Below are positions 60,395-64,000 of a DNA stretch of 64,000 nt, in pieces. The DNA lies in the NCBI RefSeq assembly GCF_901538265.1, contig NZ_LR593886.1, forward strand, positions 7,585,738 through 7,649,737. Reading direction: 5' to 3'. The stretch comes from Gemmata massiliana. Its GTDB lineage: Bacteria > Planctomycetota > Planctomycetia > Gemmatales > Gemmataceae. Positions within the stretch are counted from its first letter, which is position 1. The number at the start of each line of letters is the position of its first letter. A program made the translations under genes and the position numbers. The notes beneath the pieces were generated by a model, which was not told the DNA's origin, made no database searches, and was given only the letters and a program-made list of their open reading frames with translations.

Positions 60395-62701
60395 ATGACA
60401 GCGTTCAACAACCTGGGGATCGGTACCCGGCTCATTGGGGGGTTCCTCCTGCTCGCGGTGGCCAGCGTCTGCGTCGGCTACTTCGGGCTCAAGTCCATGA
60501 GCGACATGAACGCGGCGCTCGAGAATGCGAACTCGAACCTGATCCCCTCAATTAACGCGCTAAACGACATGCGCGGAAAGGGCGTCAACACGATCCAGCG
60601 CAACGAGCGCACCCTGATCTTGTCGACCCGGAGTAAGAACGAGGAGTCCTATCGGAGCGCCGCGACCAGCTTGGAAAAAGCCTGGCTCTCCGTCCGGGAC
60701 GGGTACACGCGGTACGAATCGTACCCCATGATCGAGAAGGAAAAGCAGCTCTGGGGCGAGTTCCGCCCGCGCCTGGAAGAGTTCCGCCGGGACCACGAGG
60801 CGACGATGGCGGCCCTCAAAGCCGGCGATCTCGATAAAGCCGAGAAACTGTGCCTCGGGTCGACAGCAAACGCGAACAAAATGGGCGACAGCTTGGACGC
60901 CCTTATCGACCTCCAAAAAGAGTGCGGCGAGAAGGACGCGGGCGACGCGCGCAAGGAGTACGCCGCGGCCCGGACGACCATGTTCGTCGTGATCGGGGGC
61001 GCGGTGCTCGCGGCCATCGGCCTCGGGGTGTTCTTCCGCGGGCTCGTGGTGCGCCCGTTGGCCGCGACCGTGCAGATCCTCCAGGCCGTGTCCACGGGCG
61101 ACCTGACGCAGAAGGCAACAGTGACCTCGACCGACGAGTTCGGGCAGATGGGCGCCGCCCTCAACGCGACTGTTCAGGGCATCCACACCGCGCTCCAACA
61201 GGACAAGGTCAACTGGGAAGCGGTCGGCAAGCAGCGCGAACAGAACGCGGACTTCGCGGGCCAGATCGCGGCCATCGGCAAATCCCAGGCGGTGATCGAG
61301 TTCAAGATGGACGGGACCATCGTGAACGCCAACGAGAACTTCCTGCGCACGACGGGCTACAGCTTGCCCGAGATCCAGGGCCGACACCACAGCATGTTCG
61401 TTGAACCGTCCCAAGCGACGAGTTCCGAGTACCGCGACTTCTGGAGCCGCCTCAACCGCGGCGAATCCATCGCGACCGAGTTCAAGCGCGTCGGTAAGGG
61501 CGGAAAGGAGGTCTGGATTCAGGCCTCGTACAACCCGATCATCGACCTCCACGGCAAGCCCTACAAGGTCGTCAAGTACGCGACCGACATCACCGCCGCC
61601 AAGCAGATGGAGCATAAGGTCAAGAAAGACGCGACCGAACTGCAACAGAAAGTCGCGGCGATCACGACCTCGGTGAGCGCTCTGGCCGCGGGTGACTTCA
61701 CCCAAGAGGCCCCGGACCTGGGTAACGACGAAGTCGGTCAGATGGCCGCCGCGCTCAACAAGGCCGTGGTTTCGGTCCGCACGGCCCTGGAAGGGGTCCG
61801 CGAGGTGTCCGAGCAACTCGCCGATGCGTCCGGCCAATTATCTAGCGCGAGCGACGAGATCTCGACGGGTGCCCAGGAGCAGGCTTCGAGCCTCGAAGAA
61901 ACGGCCAGCACCCTCGAAGAAATCACCGCCACCGTGCGCCAGAACTCCGACAGCGCTCAGCAGGCCCGCCAGCTCGCCAGCAACTCCAAAGAAATCGCCG
62001 AAAAGGGCGGGCAGGTCGTCGGCAACGCGGTCGACGCCATGAGCGAGATCAACCAGTCGTCGAAGAAGATCGCGGACATCATCACGACGATCGACGAGAT
62101 CGCGTTCCAGACCAACCTCCTGGCATTGAACGCCGCCGTCGAAGCCGCACGAGCCGGAGAACAGGGCCGCGGGTTCGCCGTCGTCGCATCCGAAGTGCGA
62201 AACCTCGCTCAACGCTCCGCCACCGCCGCCAAAGAAATCAAGTCGCTCATCGAGGACTCGGTCAAGAAGGTCGACGCCGGAACCGAACTCGTCAACCGCT
62301 CGGGATCGACCCTCGGCGACATCGTGACCTCCGTCAAGCGCGTCACGGACATCATCACCGAAATCGCCTCGGCTAGTAAGGAGCAGTCCACCGGGATCGA
62401 TCAGGTCAACAAGGCCATCTCCCAGATGGACACCGTCACCCAGCGCAACGCCTCGCAGACCGAGGAGATGTCGGCCACCGCCCAAACGCTCACGGACCAA
62501 GCCTCGCAACTCCGCGACCTCGTCGCGCGGTTCAAACTCGGGCACGACGAGCGCCCGGCCCCCAAGCCCGCACACAAGGCCGCCCGGAGCAAGCCCTCGA
62601 ACCCTAAGCCCCGGCCCGCGGTCGCTCGGGCCATGAGCAACACCCACGAACTCGACCGGCTCGGTGGTGGCGGCGGGGACGACGGGTTCACTGAGTTCTA
62701 A
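60395..62701 (+). CDS. Methyl-accepting chemotaxis protein with PAS domain
   Basis: A 768-residue receptor. TM1 is at about 10-30 ([20 protein letters not shown]), a helical sensor domain (about 35-190) follows, TM2 is at about 193-213 ([20 protein letters not shown]), then HAMP ([20 protein letters not shown]). A PAS domain covers about 290-405 ([60 protein letters not shown]), of the type that can bind haem or flavin. The signalling domain is nearly the same as in the previous receptor and the protein also ends DDGFTEF. Likely senses energy, redox or a ligand; specific signal unknown. Confidence 0.95.
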   Translation: MTAFNNLGIGTRLIGGFLLLAVASVCVGYFGLKSMSDMNAALENANSNLIPSINALNDMRGKGVNTIQRNERTLILSTRSKNEESYRSAATSLEKAWLSVRDGYTRYESYPMIEKEKQLWGEFRPRLEEFRRDHEATMAALKAGDLDKAEKLCLGSTANANKMGDSLDALIDLQKECGEKDAGDARKEYAAARTTMFVVIGGAVLAAIGLGVFFRGLVVRPLAATVQILQAVSTGDLTQKATVTSTDEFGQMGAALNATVQGIHTALQQDKVNWEAVGKQREQNADFAGQIAAIGKSQAVIEFKMDGTIVNANENFLRTTGYSLPEIQGRHHSMFVEPSQATSSEYRDFWSRLNRGESIATEFKRVGKGGKEVWIQASYNPIIDLHGKPYKVVKYATDITAAKQMEHKVKKDATELQQKVAAITTSVSALAAGDFTQEAPDLGNDEVGQMAAALNKAVVSVRTALEGVREVSEQLADASGQLSSASDEISTGAQEQASSLEETASTLEEITATVRQNSDSAQQARQLASNSKEIAEKGGQVVGNAVDAMSEINQSSKKIADIITTIDEIAFQTNLLALNAAVEAARAGEQGRGFAVVASEVRNLAQRSATAAKEIKSLIEDSVKKVDAGTELVNRSGSTLGDIVTSVKRVTDIITEIASASKEQSTGIDQVNKAISQMDTVTQRNASQTEEMSATAQTLTDQASQLRDLVARFKLGHDERPAPKPAHKAARSKPSNPKPRPAVARAMSNTHELDRLGGGGGDDGFTEF

Positions 62702-62748
62702 AGTCGGGCGCCCCGCGTTGAGTTGTTCTCGAATCTGAGGAACCGGTT

Positions 62749-63297
62749 GTGAAATGCGGTGGATGGATCGCGTTCGGGTGTTGGCTAACCGCGCTGATGG
62801 GGGGAGTGGGCTTTTTGTCGGCCCACCAGTTCACCCCGGGCCAGAGCGGAACAGTCCCGCCCCACTTGAGCGAACCGGAGCCCGGCGCGCGAGAAACGAA
62901 ACGCCCGCGTTTGATGATGTTCGTCCACCCGCACTGCCCGTGTAGCCCGGTCTCCCTGCGCAACTTCGCGAAGGTGATTGCGGGGACCGGGGCCGAGGCA
63001 GTGATTTACGTAACCGCAGAAAACCTGGCCGAAACTCCAAACGGCCGGGTTGCACGAGTTTGCGCGGCCGAGTTGCGTGCGGATTCAGACGGAGCGATCG
63101 CGAAACGGTTCGGGGCCATGACGTCCGGTCACGTGCTCCTGTACGCCGCCGACGGTCGACTGGTGTTCGAGGGCGGCATCACCGACGGGCGCGGGCACGA
63201 GGGGGACAACCCCGGGCTCCGCGCCGTCACCGCCCGCTTGTCCGGGACCGAAGACGAACCGGTGTCGTTCCCCGTATTCGGTTGCCCCCTAAACTGA
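62749..63297 (+). CDS. RedB-like thioredoxin-fold protein
   Basis: A 182-residue protein starting at GTG 62749. A hydrophobic N-terminus (WIAFGCWLTALMGGVGFLSA) anchors or exports it. The core contains FVHPHCPCSPVSLRNFAKVI, a CxC in the position of a thioredoxin active site, then RFGAMTSGHVLLYAADGRLV, FEGGITDGRGHEGDNPGLRA and a C-terminal VFGCPLN. This matches proteins annotated RedB in other bacteria, from memory. The conserved Cys residues suggest a redox or metal role in the periplasm. The sensor gene begins 9 bases later, so the two probably form one unit. Confidence 0.75.
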   Translation: MKCGGWIAFGCWLTALMGGVGFLSAHQFTPGQSGTVPPHLSEPEPGARETKRPRLMMFVHPHCPCSPVSLRNFAKVIAGTGAEAVIYVTAENLAETPNGRVARVCAAELRADSDGAIAKRFGAMTSGHVLLYAADGRLVFEGGITDGRGHEGDNPGLRAVTARLSGTEDEPVSFPVFGCPLN

Positions 63298-63306
63298 TTT
63301 CCCGCT

Positions 63307-64000
63307 ATGAGCGCTGCACCGCTGAAACCCGCCACCGCCCAGGCCGAAGAACTGTTCCGCACCGCGGTGACCAACAACCGCGCCCGCGCCGACCGGCTCT
63401 TCGCCGGCCTCATGGTGGCGCAGTGGGTGCTGGTGATCGTGTTGGCCCTGGTCGTCAGCCCCCGGGCGTGGGCCGGGGCCGAGTCGGGAACCCACCTCCA
63501 CGTGTGGGTGGCAGTCCTGCTCGGCGCTATATGCGCGGCCGCGCCCGCGTACCTCGCCGTTAATAAGCCCGGGGACATGGCGAACGGGTTCGTGGTCGCC
63601 ATCTCCCAGATGGTCATGGGCATCCTGATTATGCACCTGACCGGCGGGCGCATCGAGTCCCACTTCCACGTGTTCGCGTCCATCGGGATGCTCGCCGTGT
63701 ACCGCGACTGGCGCGTGGTCGTGCTGGCCGTGGCGGTCGCGGCGGTGGATCACATCGCCCGCGGGTTCCTCTGGTGGCAGTCGGCCTACGGGTCCAGCCC
63801 GCCCAGCGACTGGCTGTGGCTGGAACACGCGGCCTGGGCGCTGTTCTCGATGCCCGTTCTGGCCTGGATGTGCGTGCTGAGCACGGACGAGATGCGCGCC
63901 CAGGCGGCGCGCGAGGCCGCGCTTGCCGAAGCCGAGCGCGAAGCGGGGGCGAACGTACAAGCGATTGCCACACAAGCGCAGGAGATGCGCGAGCGCGCCG
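63307..64000 (+). CDS. Multi-TM sensor protein, N-terminal part (cut by window end)
   Basis: The frame is open from the ATG at 63307 (MSAAPLKPATAQAEELFRTA) to the window edge. Six hydrophobic segments are visible, including VAQWVLVIVLALVVSPRAWA, VWVAVLLGAICAAAPAYLAV and VVAISQMVMGILIMHLTGGR. The conserved HLTGGRIESHFHVFASIGML followed by AVYRDWRVVVLAV, DHIARGFLWWQSAYG and WLEHAAWALF marks the His-rich membrane sensor found in front of histidine kinases and some methyl-accepting proteins. After the last TM a coiled coil (AQAAREAALAEAEREAG) starts. Whether the output is a kinase or an MCP domain lies outside the window; two MCP genes upstream make either plausible. Confidence 0.85.
   Translation, partial: MSAAPLKPATAQAEELFRTAVTNNRARADRLFAGLMVAQWVLVIVLALVVSPRAWAGAESGTHLHVWVAVLLGAICAAAPAYLAVNKPGDMANGFVVAISQMVMGILIMHLTGGRIESHFHVFASIGMLAVYRDWRVVVLAVAVAAVDHIARGFLWWQSAYGSSPPSDWLWLEHAAWALFSMPVLAWMCVLSTDEMRAQAAREAALAEAEREAGANVQAIATQAQEMRERA

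Overview
The window is GC-rich DNA from a planctomycete, most likely of the Gemmata group (Gemmataceae). This rests on the genes: a PVC-type haem-binding 'dehydrogenase' with HEAT repeats and a C-terminal cytochrome c motif, an NPCBM-domain secreted protein, a Ser/Thr kinase with a C-terminal membrane anchor, Gemmata-like tyrosine integrase remnants, and very many palindromic repeats between and inside genes. The species call is inference; no rRNA or tRNA gene was seen.

Layout. 1-3925 (minus): the end of an ABC-2 exporter operon (permease, ATPase) and a 2-hydroxyacid dehydrogenase. 4410-9925 (plus): housekeeping genes rsfS, argS, obg, coaX and a short mnmE-like GTPase; the last three overlap at their start/stop codons. 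10052-24107 (minus): the centrepiece, a four-gene operon preceded by what looks like a retron msr-msd RNA. It encodes a BRCT/HEAT protein, a 2296-residue WD40/HEAT protein, a SWIM-finger/WGR-like protein and, last, a reverse transcriptase with the retron hallmarks NAxxH, YADD and VTG. 24237-25316 (minus): a protein of a family annotated as 3-methyladenine DNA glycosylase. 25391-35030 (plus): a Wsp-type chemosensory operon (receptor, CheW, CheR-TPR, cysteine-bearing CheW, CheA-REC, CheB) headed by a response regulator fused to a PP2C/SpoIIE phosphatase instead of the GGDEF output WspR. 35156-38662: a secreted protein, argH and a small membrane protein. 38779-46820: a graveyard of decayed mobile elements (IS630, Tn5-like IS4, two inverted transposase copies, IS1595, a tyrosine integrase, an ISKra4/UPF0236-like transposase, an ISAs1 remnant). 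46999-57925: a small lipoprotein, the PVC dehydrogenase, a kinase, a membrane protein, rplM-rpsI, an NPCBM protein and an outer-membrane-type lipoprotein. 58136-64000 (plus): two closely related methyl-accepting proteins ending in the same FTEF tail, a RedB-like thioredoxin-fold protein and the start of a multi-TM sensor.

How the parts work together. The retron-like operon is probably a defence or genome-surveillance system. The RT would make an RNA-linked cDNA from the upstream RNA, and BRCT, WGR-like and SWIM domains are nucleic-acid or DNA-damage modules placed on large HEAT scaffolds. The Wsp-like operon should convert a surface or envelope signal, through CheA, into a phosphatase output (partner-switching style) rather than cyclic-di-GMP.

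A second theme is the spread of palindromic repeats of several families. They sit at gene ends, where they supply stop codons and C-termini, and in frame inside coding genes (mnmE-like, cheA, the glycosylase-like gene).
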